Positions 32,701 through 43,547 of a stretch of 64,000 nucleotides of DNA are shown piece after piece. A model generated the notes under the pieces. The model had not been told where the DNA came from, ran no database searches, and saw only the letters and a list, made by a program, of their open reading frames with translations. Location of the stretch: assembly GCA_016110215.1 (NCBI GenBank), contig JADWQD010000020.1, positions 1-64,000 of the forward strand, read 5' to 3'. The translations under genes were made by a program, and so were the position numbers. The DNA comes from Capronia americana. Taxonomy: Eukaryota; Ascomycota; Eurotiomycetes; Chaetothyriales; Herpotrichiellaceae. How positions within the stretch are numbered: position 1 is the first letter of the stretch; each line of letters starts with the position of its first letter.

Positions 32701-33560
32701 TGTTCCCCGAAGCCTGCGCTCTCCGGCGCCATGCTGGCAGCTGCGCCGTCCAAAGACAGCACTATTTGTTGGTACAGCGCGCGCCAGGTGGCCATGAATC
32801 TTCATCAGTGTCAATCTCGCTCTTTACACGTTGCTGCATTCAAGGACATGACAGGCTAGTGGTTCCAAATGGTCAAAGGTCCCTAAAAACGAGAGGAAGA
32901 AGAGAAGTTGTACACCACATATCCCGACTACCACTCTCGTCCCCTGTACATCCACCATGGGCACTACAACCCAGATTCTCGCCGCACAAGTAAAGAGAAA
33001 AGCAAGCCAAAAAATTCTGCCGCGTATTGGTATAGGCGTCAGACATGTCCACGGGAAGTGGACAAGAAGAGAAACGCAGTTGAAACCATAACCCGACTCC
33101 CCCGCATGAACTCAAGTCGCTCGCCAGCATACTCCCTCCCTCTCTCTCCCTTTCCACATATACATGCCTTCGTACGAGAAAAAGGAGATTTGCCACGAGG
33201 CTGGGGTACTGTCTATGGCGGTGTCGTCGGCAGTCGTAGACCGGTGGTGTGGCTGGAACCAAGAGAATTCGTAGAGCCAACTTTGCTCTCTGAGTCCGAA
33301 GCTGTTTCTCGTGACCGAGGATTGGAAAACAAACGCAACTCCTGGATCATGCTCTGTCCCCGGGGCACGCTGGTAATGGATCCTGTTAAAGAAGTCGTCA
33401 CGCTCCTTCGTATACGTATGTGTCGCCGTTCTTCAATGCTCAACGCTGTGCATAACCAAAGGACTGTGGTGAATATCGCTGTGATAAGTACTTCAAGGGA
33501 ATGGTCTCGAACATAAAAAGGAAACGATCCAACAACTGTGAGGCCAAGAATGGCATGCAC

Positions 33561-35308
33561 TTAGGTGGATATGCCGAGAATGGTCCTCTTCTTGGAGATG
33601 CGAGGACTGTCCATGATATCAATTGGGTGCATACCGCCGGGCAGAATTGGCGCAGCTGGCCGGAGCAATTTCATCTTCTGCATCAGCTTCCCAATGGCGA
33701 GGTAGTCATCCGGCTCCGCCACAGTCGGGTTCTGCTCCAGTAGCGTTTTGATAGCATGCAATGCACGAATGTTTTCATCTTCCGCAGGTGAAGCTGGCAC
33801 ACTGACAGGCGAGGCATCGGCAGATCGAGGAAGCGGAGGTGGCTGCATGGACGAAAAGCGTACTTGCTCAGGGTAATGAATGTCGGGGACGCTCTTGTGT
33901 CGTTTCATCATCTGTCGAGGGTCAATGGCAGTTGGACGAGGCACTCCTGGCCCGGCCGCCGCTGCTGTCAAGGAGCGCACAGGCAGTGCTTGACGGCTGT
34001 TGCCGGGTGAAGAGGGGCGTGACCCAGTCGCATGACTCGAAGTGTGAGAATAAGTTTGACTCCGTTGGCGGCTCGTAGCTCCGAATCCATCTTCTACACC
34101 TCCGAGTAGTTCCATGTCCTCCTGGTCTCTGCTCCCGGTTCGTGGCGACGAAGGTGACAAGACCGATTCTGCAGTTGCTTCTCCCGGATGATCCTTCAGC
34201 TCGCCGTCAAGGACGGATGAAGCCTCGAAGGTGTTCCTCCCCTCTCCAAAATCGAAAAAGTCCTGATTGCTTTCAATCTTGATGTCGGTTTCATCGGCGT
34301 GTTCTTTAATCGCTGACATGGGAGGCGATACAAGACCACTAGAAGAAGTAGGCGAGCCGTCAAGGGGGGTTTGTGTGAGCGAGGTTGTGCTGGAGTCCAA
34401 CAAGGCAGAATCGGCGTCTGTCTTCGTCGCGACGAGCCGGTTCTTGCGCTTAAACTTCTCAAGCCAGTCGGTGCTCGAGACCACCGCTTGGTCACTCCTG
34501 CTGAATGAGAATACTTGAGCCTGTTTCCGAAGATCCTCATCTGTGAATGCTAGCCCTTTCCTCTGCTGGTTTTTGACCCAGTTAGTGAGGGTCTTCTCAA
34601 AGTCCGGTAATTTTGCCTTGGACTTCTTGCCCGGGCTAGCACTCTCCTCCTTCGGCTGCGGATTCATGTACTTGTCACGCTGGCGAAGGATTTTCGACAC
34701 CGTGCTACACACTGTCAGCACCCGACAATGACCAAAGAGTGCGACCAGCATACCTCCTCTCCACATTAAACTTAGCTAGGCAAGGTCAGAGTCGGCCGGG
34801 GAGGAGAACAAGAGCACTTACCTCCGATTTGAGTCTGCTTCATGGTCGGGTTCTGCTCAGCCTCGATACACATCTGACGGCGTTCGTCGTCGGTCAACTT
34901 GCGCCGAGACGTAGAGGTTTTGGCGCTCGTCGGCGTCATATCTGACGCCGTGCTTGCCGACAAGGGAGTCTGCAATGGTCCCGCAGGTAAAATGGGAGTC
35001 GAATAGTTCGGCTGGGGTTGACTCGCAAGCATACTAGGCCATAATCCGCTGTGAGGCATGATTAGAGGCGGTGGCATTTGTGCGTGAGAAGCGGCAAACG
35101 GCCCAGGTCGTGGCAGGGCATACGCCGCCGGTTCCATGGGCATCGGCGCGGTGTGGTGATAATCAAATTGGGGGAATTCGTGCATCGGCGACATGGTTGT
35201 CTGAGGGCTCGAGGAGTAGCCACCCGGAACGCTCATCCAGCTGCTCTGGCTATAGCCAGAGTGGTGTGAGTCCTGGTGCTCCGGAGGCATGTTCAACAAG
35301 GCCTGCAT
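33561..35308 (-). CDS. CENP-B/pogo-type HTH DNA-binding protein
   Basis: Three exons (35308-34822, 34775-34754, 34704-33561) give 550 residues. After a Pro/Ser/Gln-rich leader, residues about 137-187 form a psq/Tc5-type helix-turn-helix: RRKLTDDERRQMCIEAEQN, then IGAKFNVERSTVSKILRQRD, whose middle is the 22-base exon 2. A second HTH_CENPB-type domain follows (FEKTLTNWVKNQQRKGLAFT, ending STDWLEKFKRKNRLV). The remaining 300 residues are Ser/Pro-rich with no DDE transposase domain, so it looks like a domesticated pogo/CENP-B DNA-binding module used as a nuclear regulator or chromatin protein. Target unknown. The frame stays open for 115 codons after the stop; see findings. Confidence 0.87.
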
Positions 35309-38300
35309 TGGTGTTCAGGCCTCGGGGTGACAGTGTGTTGATTCAGGCGCCGAACTGGTCTGGTGATGCATGTGTGAACGCTACTTCACAATGCAAGTAC
35401 CCGGCGGCTCTAGACGGCTGGTTTCCACAACCCCAGAGCCTCAAAGCCTTCAGAGAAAGAAGGTCTGGGCACAGAGGATTGTACGGGATCGGACTGACAT
35501 GAGCAGTGTCCACCTGAAGTCAAGCTCGGAAGGGACTGAGGAGCATATGATAAAGAAACAACCTCTCGAGGACGGGATTGTGGAGAGGTGCAGGTGGTGC
35601 GGATCCACGGTTGATACTTGTGCAAGCCCAGACACTCTGCAGGCGGAGCCGACGAATTGAGGGAGGCAATATCGGACGGGGGGTGCTTTAGACCGGGGCA
35701 GGGACAGGCTCGAGAAAAGTCTCGGACAAGGGCTTGCTTGGAGGCGCGAGGGGGGAAGTTGGGCCCGCAGGCGGTTGAAGCTGTATGGCGGTTTCTGATA
35801 TCACTCTTGTCTCGTTTGGATTGCGATGCTGCAAAGAGCGTGAACGTCCTCTCGCTTGCCTGTTCTCTAGAGGCCCAGCAGCAGGTTGTGCCTCGAGGGG
35901 CCACTGAGAGAAAGTGTAGATATGCTTCGAAGGGGTCGTTCCGCAGGGGAGAGCTTCCGACTTCCAACTGCAGCTGCAGGTCTGCAGCTAAAACGTCAGG
36001 GCGGTACTTGAGCCTATGGGGCAAAGGCCCTAGCGGTAGTCCGCGAAAGGAACGGGCCTACAGACCTCTTGCCGATTAGTACGAGTTGGCATAGAGGGGA
36101 GGGGAAGCTCGGGCAGGTTAGGGCATGAACAGGGCATCGGCCGCCCAGGGATGTACACAACGTTTTGCTAATCCTTCTTCGTCGCCTGGACCCGCCTTCT
36201 CAACAACCCCTGCCACGCCACCAAACTTGCCCCCCGTCGTTTTGACAGTGGTCGGGAGAAATTGGCCGTTTAGTCCTGATCGTCACCCGGAATGGAAAGG
36301 TGGGACGCGCCGCAGGTCCTAGGCTTCGCGACGAGGGGGAGGCCGAGAACGTGGTCGGCAAACGGGGTTGAATGTCTGTCGGACGAAACGCTCGATTCAC
36401 CAGAGTTGAGAACTGCAGGAGTCAGAAAGATAGACAGCGAAATGGACGGGGGAGTCGGTTCTACAAATGTAGACTCGCTCTTGTGACACTAGGACCATGT
36501 TGGATTCGTCCCATGTCGAGCGTCTTTCCATACAAGAAGGACTCGAGGTATGCAATGCCCCACGCCGCTCGCAAAGCAGTCGGGGCGTCGAATTAAAGCA
36601 AACCCAATGGACAAGGCATGATACTGTTCGATGAGTCGCCGCAGCCAGAGCAATAAAGGTTATGGCGCTCCGCCTAGCCTCGGTGCCTCGTCCCTATCCT
36701 TAGGCGGTCCGCTGCCTACCGAGCAGTGACGCGGGGCGATCTTAGAGCCACAGTGATCATTTGGCCCAGAGGATCTCCCATCTGCACAATCGCATGGCTT
36801 CAAGTGTACAGAAGAGGAGTACATCTCAAGGGACTGGTCCTGGTTGTCGTGGCGTCAGCCACTCAAGGTTGGTGGCCACCGGGTTCTTCTTGGGCGACCC
36901 TGGCCATTTGGTATCGTACAGTACGGGCAAAGGACATGACGATACGACGCAGAGGGAGGACGTATTTTTGTATTGTCTATGATCTGCTTTAGCCGTGGGG
37001 GCAGCCAGACTCTGGAGATTTACCGGTCGAATCGAGTCTAAATATGATCTAGGCGGGGCGTGGGCAGCAGGCAGGTGAAGGTTGGTTGGTGAGTGGTGGG
37101 TGAGTGATGGGTGAGTTGTAAGCGAGTCATGAGGCAGTGAGGAAGAAAAGGGCAGCAAGGGCAGCGACATTCTCCATTCCGTGCAGCGATAACTGGCTGG
37201 CCGTGGCCGGCACCCTCCCCACCACTCCGCGCGGCGAAAGCAGCCAGAACCCATTCGTGCAGAAATGTAGAATTTCGTCCGAATATGGCGGCGCCAGGGA
37301 CAACATGGAGCGATAAGCCAGGGACCAACAGGCACCGCGAGACATCACCGGGCGTCATGGTTGGCGGAAAAGGAAGGCCTCGGCGGCAAGAAAGGGCTGA
37401 GGGACAAATAGAAAAGGATTGACGTAGTAGTCCAGTGGATATGGGCAGGTCTGAGACGCTCCGAGTCTGCTTAAACACGCCCGAAGCGGCAGGCCCTGGG
37501 GGTGAGAGTTGAGAGCTGATCATCATGTTACTGCCATGTGCTGCATGAATTATCTCGGAGAGGAAAATGAAGGTTGTCCTGGAGGCCCTTGTTGAAGTGA
37601 TCCTGACTGCCACTTCCAGACGAACATTGCCAGACGAAGTCCTTCACTGCGCGGTTTTCGACTTCCCGATGGCCTGCTGTGCATAGTACCTCGCACCATC
37701 GACCACCCACAACTGGCGCGTCGAGGCCGCAGACATAAACACTCCCTTGACTGTTTCCCCATAGCCACTTGCTTTCTTCACTCGCTAAGGTTTGCAAGGT
37801 CGGGATACTTTATTTCCAGCTGGAGAAGCGAAACAGTAATTTTACTACTTCCTCTTTCTTTCTAGGCCTCAAACATAAGGTTTACACACGCGCTCGCGCT
37901 GTACCGAGTACCTGATCTCGTGAGCCTGGAGATGCGATAGACTCGGCGATGCTCCGGACGCCGCGGTGGCGTTTGTTAGAGTCGGAAAGCTAGGTGCACG
38001 ACGAAATAGCACTTGAAGGCCCTGCCATCTGCGCTTCCGCCTGGAGCACCTCGACGATATAACAGGCGGCCTCGCAGCGTCATGCGCATAGTTTTGTTTT
38101 GGTCTGGAACCTCGAGAGAACCACGCAAATGTGAATCCGAAGAGGAGTTGTTCAGACGTCTGTGGGCCCAGCGTGTCCCGCTTAACCAAAAGTGCCGCTG
38201 GCGTTGGAAGAAACCCTGCAGGTTGGCGCATGCTGCCATGCCATGAACAGAGCCATGCGAAGGTGGTGGTGTGCAAGCCGTGAGGAGTTACTGCTTGACT

Positions 38301-39301
38301 TGCCCGACGCGATGCGCCCAAAACCCGCGTGCCGCAGCCACCGACGTGCTCTACGCTTTATGAGAGGTCGGCCTGACCCTCCTTCAACAGATGTTTTTCA
38401 TCCACATTTACCCTACATGGTCTTTTATGCAGTTCAACAACACGGGTTTGTAGCCTAGCGTTGTGTCGCATTGTCTTTGCAGCTCGTGCTCAACGTTGCC
38501 TGCAAGCCCTAGTTTGACAGCGGAGAATTGACCGTTGCGCTCATGCCAGGGCAGACCACTAATTTCAAGCCACCGTGCACAGTACAACCCCTGCTGACAG
38601 CTCCGTGTTCGAGCGGCCGTCCATGTCCTGATCCACTTCATCCTCATTGGGACGCTGGAGCCGCCGTAGGTTGTCGGTTTGTGTCAGAGCCCAATAGATT
38701 TTCTCTCTCCTCTCGATTGTCTTTGCTCGTCGAGGACATTTTCATTCCTTACTGTCTTTGGTCAATTGGCAGCTTTGAAGAGGACAACGTCTTCGTCAAT
38801 GGTTATGAAAGTATCGAGCTGTTACCGCTGCGGCGGATGAAAATTGACCGCAAGTTGTGGAAGATGAGGTGGAGTTAGCCGCTTCAGGTGCATCGCTGCA
38901 GCCGTTCGAATTCTCGTCTTCTAATAGCGTGGTGCAGCCCGCTGTGGGCGGTTCGAGCATGTGGTGCTTTCATCCGTCTTGCATCTGACTTTGGAGGTAG
39001 ACATTGCAGCCAAGCGAGATGGGCGAAGTTCAAAGTATCGGCACGGTCCTTTTTCATACACTTGGTTTGGCCATGCAACTGTGGCCCCTGATGCTGATCA
39101 ACAGCTAGGGATAATAGTGCTTGAGATCCGACGACGCGGGGATGGCGGGAGGGTCAGCATCTAGCCTTGTTGGGCGGGAAAGGGGTCCGTGGGCGACGGT
39201 TTCAAACCTTGCAGCGGCCTCGATCCTCTACTGCAACGTCTTGGAATGCTGATAGGTCTATGAGATTATCAAGCTGAAACAGAAGACCAATGCGACAATG
39301 A
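35309..39301. other. 4 kb gene-poor upstream region of the CENP-B-type gene
   Basis: No frame here has a recognisable domain. Candidates of 70-200 codons (35410-36024 -, 37038-37613 -, 37528-37797 -, 38528-38878 +) overlap others on the opposite strand and show no family pattern. The stretch probably contains the promoter and 5' UTR of the CENP-B-type gene and the 3' UTR of RBG1. A missed short or multi-exon gene cannot be ruled out. Confidence 0.5.
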
Positions 39302-40519
39302 TCATTTTTTGATAATGGTGACTGAGCAAGCAGACGTGAGAAAGGTGCGGATCAAAATGGTAGGAGCGGGTGTGTTGCACTTACTAATGTCTTCATCTGC
39401 CAGCTCATGGGCGAGCCCGACTCGTTGGGGTTGATGCTTGACAGAGCGTCCGTAGACAATCGCGTGCTTGAACTGTTCGACGATGGTCTTGTGAATAGCA
39501 TTACACTAAGAAAAGGTCAGTAAGCGAGATTTCACGGGAGGGCTGTCTCAGCTTACGAAGTCCTCCACGGTTGAGGCATTCTTTCTCAGTACGACAGGAG
39601 CAGTATAGTCGGGCTGCTTGCCTTTCGGTTTCGTGTAGACGCGCTTGAGTTGCAATTTCTCCCACATTTGTTCCAGCAGCTCGTCAATGTTCCAGCCATG
39701 CTCGGAGCTGATAGGAACGGCATTCGGAATCCGATACAGCAAATCCAGTTCTTCTATCGTTATGGAGTCGATTTTGTTGAGCGCGTAAATCACCGGGATG
39801 TAACTCCTGCTCTTCGCCTCGAGCACGTCGATCAAATCGTCAATCGTAGCATCACACCGGATCGCAATGTCAGCAGAGGAGATACGGTACTCGTTCATGA
39901 CAGCTTTGATCTCGTCATGGTCAATGTGGCTGAGCGGGACAGTGCTGGTGATGTTCAGGCCCCCCTTGTCCTTCTTCTTGAACACGATATTGGGAGGCTC
40001 CTTGTTGATTCGAATTCCGAACCCCTCCAACTCGGACTCGATGACACTCTTGTCCGTGAGTGGCTTGTTGACATCGAGGACGATGAAGATCAGATGGCAT
40101 GTTTTGGCGACGGCAATTACCTGACGACCACGACCCTTGCCGTCTTTGGCTCCCTGGATAATACCGGGCAGGTCGAGCATCTGAATTGCCGCCCCGTTGT
40201 ACATGACCTGTCCAGGAACGGTGGTAAGCGTGGTGAATTCATAGGCCGCGGCTTCAGAGTGCTGGCCAGTCAAACGACTCATCAGGGTCGACTTTCCGAC
40301 GGAGGGGAACCCAATAAAGCCAACCGACGCCACTCCAGTCCTGGCAACGTCGAAGCCGCTGCCACCTCCACCGCCCGAGGATGACGGTGTCAAGAGTTCC
40401 CTCTTCAATTTCGCCAACTTGGCCTTCAGCTGGCCCAAATGGAAAGAGGTGGCCTTGTTCTTCTGAGTCCGAGCCATTTCGGACTCGATCTCCTTGATCT
40501 TGTCTACCGTGGTCGCCAT
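39302..40519 (-). CDS. RBG1: developmentally regulated GTP-binding protein 1 (DRG1/Rbg1)
   Basis: Three exons (40519-39557, 39505-39385, 39321-39302) give 367 residues, exactly the usual DRG1 length. It is a cytosolic ribosome-associated GTPase that works with a Dfrp1/Tma46-type partner to relieve stalled translation. The HTH-like N-terminus (MATTVDKIKEIESEMARTQK) is followed by G1 GFPSVGKST, G3 DLPGIIQGA, the S5D2L insertion, G4 NKID and the C-terminal TGS domain (QLKRVYTKPKGKQPDYTAP). Exon 2 supplies VYGRSVKHQPQRVGLAHELA and the last exon only the final ITIIKK. The third exon's coding part is 20 bases. The phases and the conserved C-terminus support every junction. Confidence 0.95.
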
Positions 40520-41781
40520 CGTGAAGGTCTAAATCAGTGGCCGGATGGGGACAATTACCGGTCTCGGAGGAATGTCGAAATGAGGAAGGAGATGGATGGC
40601 TGATGAGTCCTGCCGAGCGTCGAGGGGGAGAGGGGGCTCTGAGACCTGAAGATGGGAAAGGAGGCGCAGATTGAACCACGGGTCAAAGGAGTCAATAGTC
40701 ATATGCTGTGCGACAGTCCTTTGCGCTCGAGAAAATCCCAAGTTGCGTCATGGGCCGGAAAACATGCAGCAGGTTTGCCGAGAATCTTCGTGGGTGGGTG
40801 GCGCCTGTTGCAGTTCTGGACCGGGATGTACGAGTATCAAATAGTCTCGCCAGACATCAATCACAATGCTGTGACTGGCGGCGACATCCAGCGAAATACG
40901 CGGACGGTGGCGGGGTACTGGGATAAATTGAATGCCCAAATGCCAGTCCAGTGTGTGCGTGGTATTAGCGGCAAGTCTTGACGGGCTCCGGCTAAAGATG
41001 CCAAAATAATTTGCTCGACGCTCATTGATCAATGATGGCGCCATCACTGATCAATGAGACGACCTGCCCCTCGTACCATTTATTGAATGAACCAGGAGTG
41101 AAGTTCGAAGTAGCCTTTAAAGCCTTACTCGTCGTGCGTTTCGGTTCGGATATCATCTCCTTCGCAGCCTTGTTAGACCTCGTCGTCGCCTTATCCCACA
41201 GAAAAGTCCATTTTCCTTCGTTTTCCATCGAGCCTTTGTATCGCCGCTCAAAATTTGCTCAGCCGAGCTTCCACCAATCTCGATCGCCCGTTGACAGCCG
41301 TTTTGAACCCCGACAAGCCCGAACCATCCACCCTCTCGCCGACCTCATTGGCCTTTCCAGAGCGAGGTATCCTTAGATACGAGGCGATAGGTTAAGCTTC
41401 CATCTGTGCAATGGCGGCCCCCCGGAGCTGTCCCTCGAGGACATTTCCGTGAGTCAGAACAGCAGGGACACTACCTTCTTGCCGTCTTCTCCGCAGCGTG
41501 TCATGAGACCGCGCCTTTCGTCTTAATGTCCTTGGGGAGACCGGTACAACGGATCTACTGCATTCCTCCACGGCCACCAAATGCCTGCATGCAGACGGCC
41601 TGCCTTGATTGTGCACCTCTTATCTAACTCGTGAGCCCAGGTCGCACACCGCTCCCATTGCTTGTTTCCTTGCTCACCCTTCTTCACGCCCACCATCTGT
41701 TCTTTTTCTCTACGCTCTTTACCTCTGAGAAATTGCCATCCTCGATATCTGCCGTCGAAGACACCACTTGGCGTATCCGTT
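40520..41781. promoter_or_regulatory. divergent promoter region, RBG1 / cysteine dioxygenase
   Basis: 1,262 bases between the two start codons. It contains the 38-bp near-perfect palindrome at 41021-41058. No recognisable protein is encoded; the frame of the dioxygenase extends upstream to an ATG at 41662, but the extra 40 residues look like translated pyrimidine-rich 5' UTR. Confidence 0.5.
41021..41058. repeat. 38-bp near-perfect palindrome with central GGCGCC
   Basis: The left arm CTCATTGATCAATGATGGC and the right arm are reverse complements with one mismatched position per arm and no spacer. Both strands therefore encode the same short peptide MAPSLINE from the centre outwards. It contains two TGATCA sites and could bind a symmetric protein or extrude as a cruciform. 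Confidence 0.95.
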
Positions 41782-42513
41782 ATGCTCTCCTACCAACTGC
41801 TGCCAAGTTCGACTGGGGCTCACAACGCCCAACCTCAGCTCTACCCATCTCAGCACCACGATAGTTTCCGTCTCATCAATCCCAGCGATGACTTCCACCA
41901 TCTCGTTCAAGCGCTCTCCGACGTGCTCGGGCCTTCCTCGGGCATAAACTCGGACGATGTGGACGAGAATGACCTGATTCGGCTCATGCAGCAATATATC
42001 TCGCAAGAGAACCAATGGCGTCACTACGCCTTTGCAGACCCAAGCCGGAACTACACACGCAATCTTGTGGACGAAGGCAACGGGAAGTCCAACTTGTTGG
42101 TTATTGTGTGGAATCCGGGGCGATGTAGCCCGATACACGATCATGCAGACGCTCATTGTGTGATGAAGATTCTGAAAGGGAGTCTGAAGGAAACACTGTA
42201 CGCCCTGCCCGAATGTGCGACTGAACCGGGGGCCTCGAGCGGCGCTTCGACCCCACCGCAAGTCGTCAAGGAGACCCTGTACTGCGAGAACGAGGTCACG
42301 TACATATCGGATAAGATTGGTCTTCACAAGATATCCAACCCGTCGAATGACGAGGTGGCAGTATCCCTGCACCTCTACACACCACCTCATGCGGCCAACT
42401 TCGGCTTCAACCTCTTTGATGAGAAGACGGGGAAGCCTACCCATATCAAGCAAGCCGGCTTCTTCTCAGATCGGGGCAAGCCCATCGACAAGTGTTCGTT
42501 CGGGACATTTTGA
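41782..42513 (+). CDS. cysteine dioxygenase
   Basis: Single-exon gene for 243 residues. It oxidises L-cysteine to cysteine sulfinate, controlling cytosolic cysteine and leading to taurine and sulfate. All key residues of mammalian CDO are found: iron ligands His119 and His121 in PIHDHADAHC and His182 in IGLHKIS; the Ser195-His197-Tyr199 triad in SLHLYTPP; and Cys126, placed to form the Cys-Tyr thioether crosslink with Tyr199. The arginine that holds substrate carboxylate is likely in SRNYTRNLV. The ATG at 41782 is preferred over an in-frame ATG at 41662, since the extra segment is low-complexity and not family-like. It is about 40 residues longer than mammalian CDO, with an N-terminal extension and a small acidic/Ser insert after the metal motif. 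Confidence 0.92.
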   Translation: MLSYQLLPSSTGAHNAQPQLYPSQHHDSFRLINPSDDFHHLVQALSDVLGPSSGINSDDVDENDLIRLMQQYISQENQWRHYAFADPSRNYTRNLVDEGNGKSNLLVIVWNPGRCSPIHDHADAHCVMKILKGSLKETLYALPECATEPGASSGASTPPQVVKETLYCENEVTYISDKIGLHKISNPSNDEVAVSLHLYTPPHAANFGFNLFDEKTGKPTHIKQAGFFSDRGKPIDKCSFGTF

Positions 42514-43547
42514 GCTTGGCCCTCGGGGATTTCCCCAGCAAGGTCGGCCATATAAGCAAAGTTCTTACCTATGCAAACGGTCCAAAAGCGACCAGGCAGA
42601 AATTTTCACGATTCCAACGACGTTCTGGGTACGGGGTGATGCAAAAGAGGTCGCCTACTTTCTAAGGAGAGAAGATTGACATGAATGCGAACTCGTTGGT
42701 TATTGCGAGTCTATCGCTCGCTGGCGTCGATCAGGCGTCCTTGTATGTTCAGGTTGCATCATTTTGCGATATTTGACACGAGCTGCAAACATATTTCGTC
42801 TTTGAAACTGTGTGTTCCAGTGCTCTGCCCTTACACCGTGGCTCACATGTCGTTTCGGGCCTGAGGAGACGTGTGCTTTGATCAACTGGACTCGTAACAT
42901 TTTGCACGATTACGGACAACGCATTGGTGCTACCACGCTGGCTTATCTTCTGCCCCGTGCCACATTCAGAGGTCTTCTGGCCCCCATAGTGCCAGGTTGA
43001 AACCCACAGCAGGATTCCTTCGACCTGACCTATCACACCGGCAACGTTTCGGGCGCTGAAGTTGGATCTCACGTCAGGCCGCCGCTTAGCTCATCCGCCT
43101 TCTCATTTCCTTAATCAGCCTTCGACTTCAAGCCTCCCGCTGGATTCAGACCGTGTGGCAACTTGATGGTACTCCAGCTTGCGTGTCGTCCTCTTATCCA
43201 CCGGTTTGGGCCCAGCATGGGGATCTGCGGCTCCCTTGCTGGATGCGTGCTCTTGATGATCGTCCGCCATGCTCACAAGGAGGGTGGTCCAGATGTGGTT
43301 GGGCCTGACAATTATCATCCTTTAGTCTGTGTGGCAGGCGTCAACGGGTGTAGTTGCCAGCTCCTTGGTTCCCAAGGATATTAATGTGACACCTTCGCTC
43401 CTGAATCCAGACTCTCCCTCTCCTCAGCGCCTCCGATGCCATTTTATCACACGAGGTCAGAAGCATCGGTATTTAATAAGAGCCCTCACAGCGGCCCGAT
43501 GCACTGTCGTATCTCTGTTTGAAGACCGGCCCTTATACATCCCATCT
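42514..43547. other. intergenic region
   Basis: About 1 kb between cysteine dioxygenase and the Ser-rich gene. Only short overlapping frames occur. I see nothing recognisable. Confidence 0.55.

Larger units (their letters stand above)
28254..33560. other. 5.3 kb gene-poor, simple-sequence region
   Basis: This interval lies between two convergent genes and has no frame with recognisable domains. It holds many low-complexity tracts: CT-rich near 28813-28850, a (CAGCCAGA)n run near 28961-28987, GA-rich purine DNA about 29070-29240, a (GACCACC)n run near 29751-29773, and TACG repeats near 30055. Frames of 100-200 codons (for example 31275-31799 -, 32248-32814 -, 32908-33516 +) overlap on both strands and are probably chance. 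A long non-coding RNA or a decayed region are both possible. Confidence 0.55.

Noticed and set aside
37528..37797. 89-codon - frame with a somewhat protein-like sequence
   Set aside because: Short, no start context or splice partners found, and another frame overlaps it on the same strand.
39650..40384. 244-codon + frame opposite RBG1
   Set aside because: Mirror frame of a highly conserved GTPase; no family resemblance.
41719..42453. 244-codon - frame opposite cysteine dioxygenase
   Set aside because: Mirror of a complete, conserved enzyme; no domain of its own.
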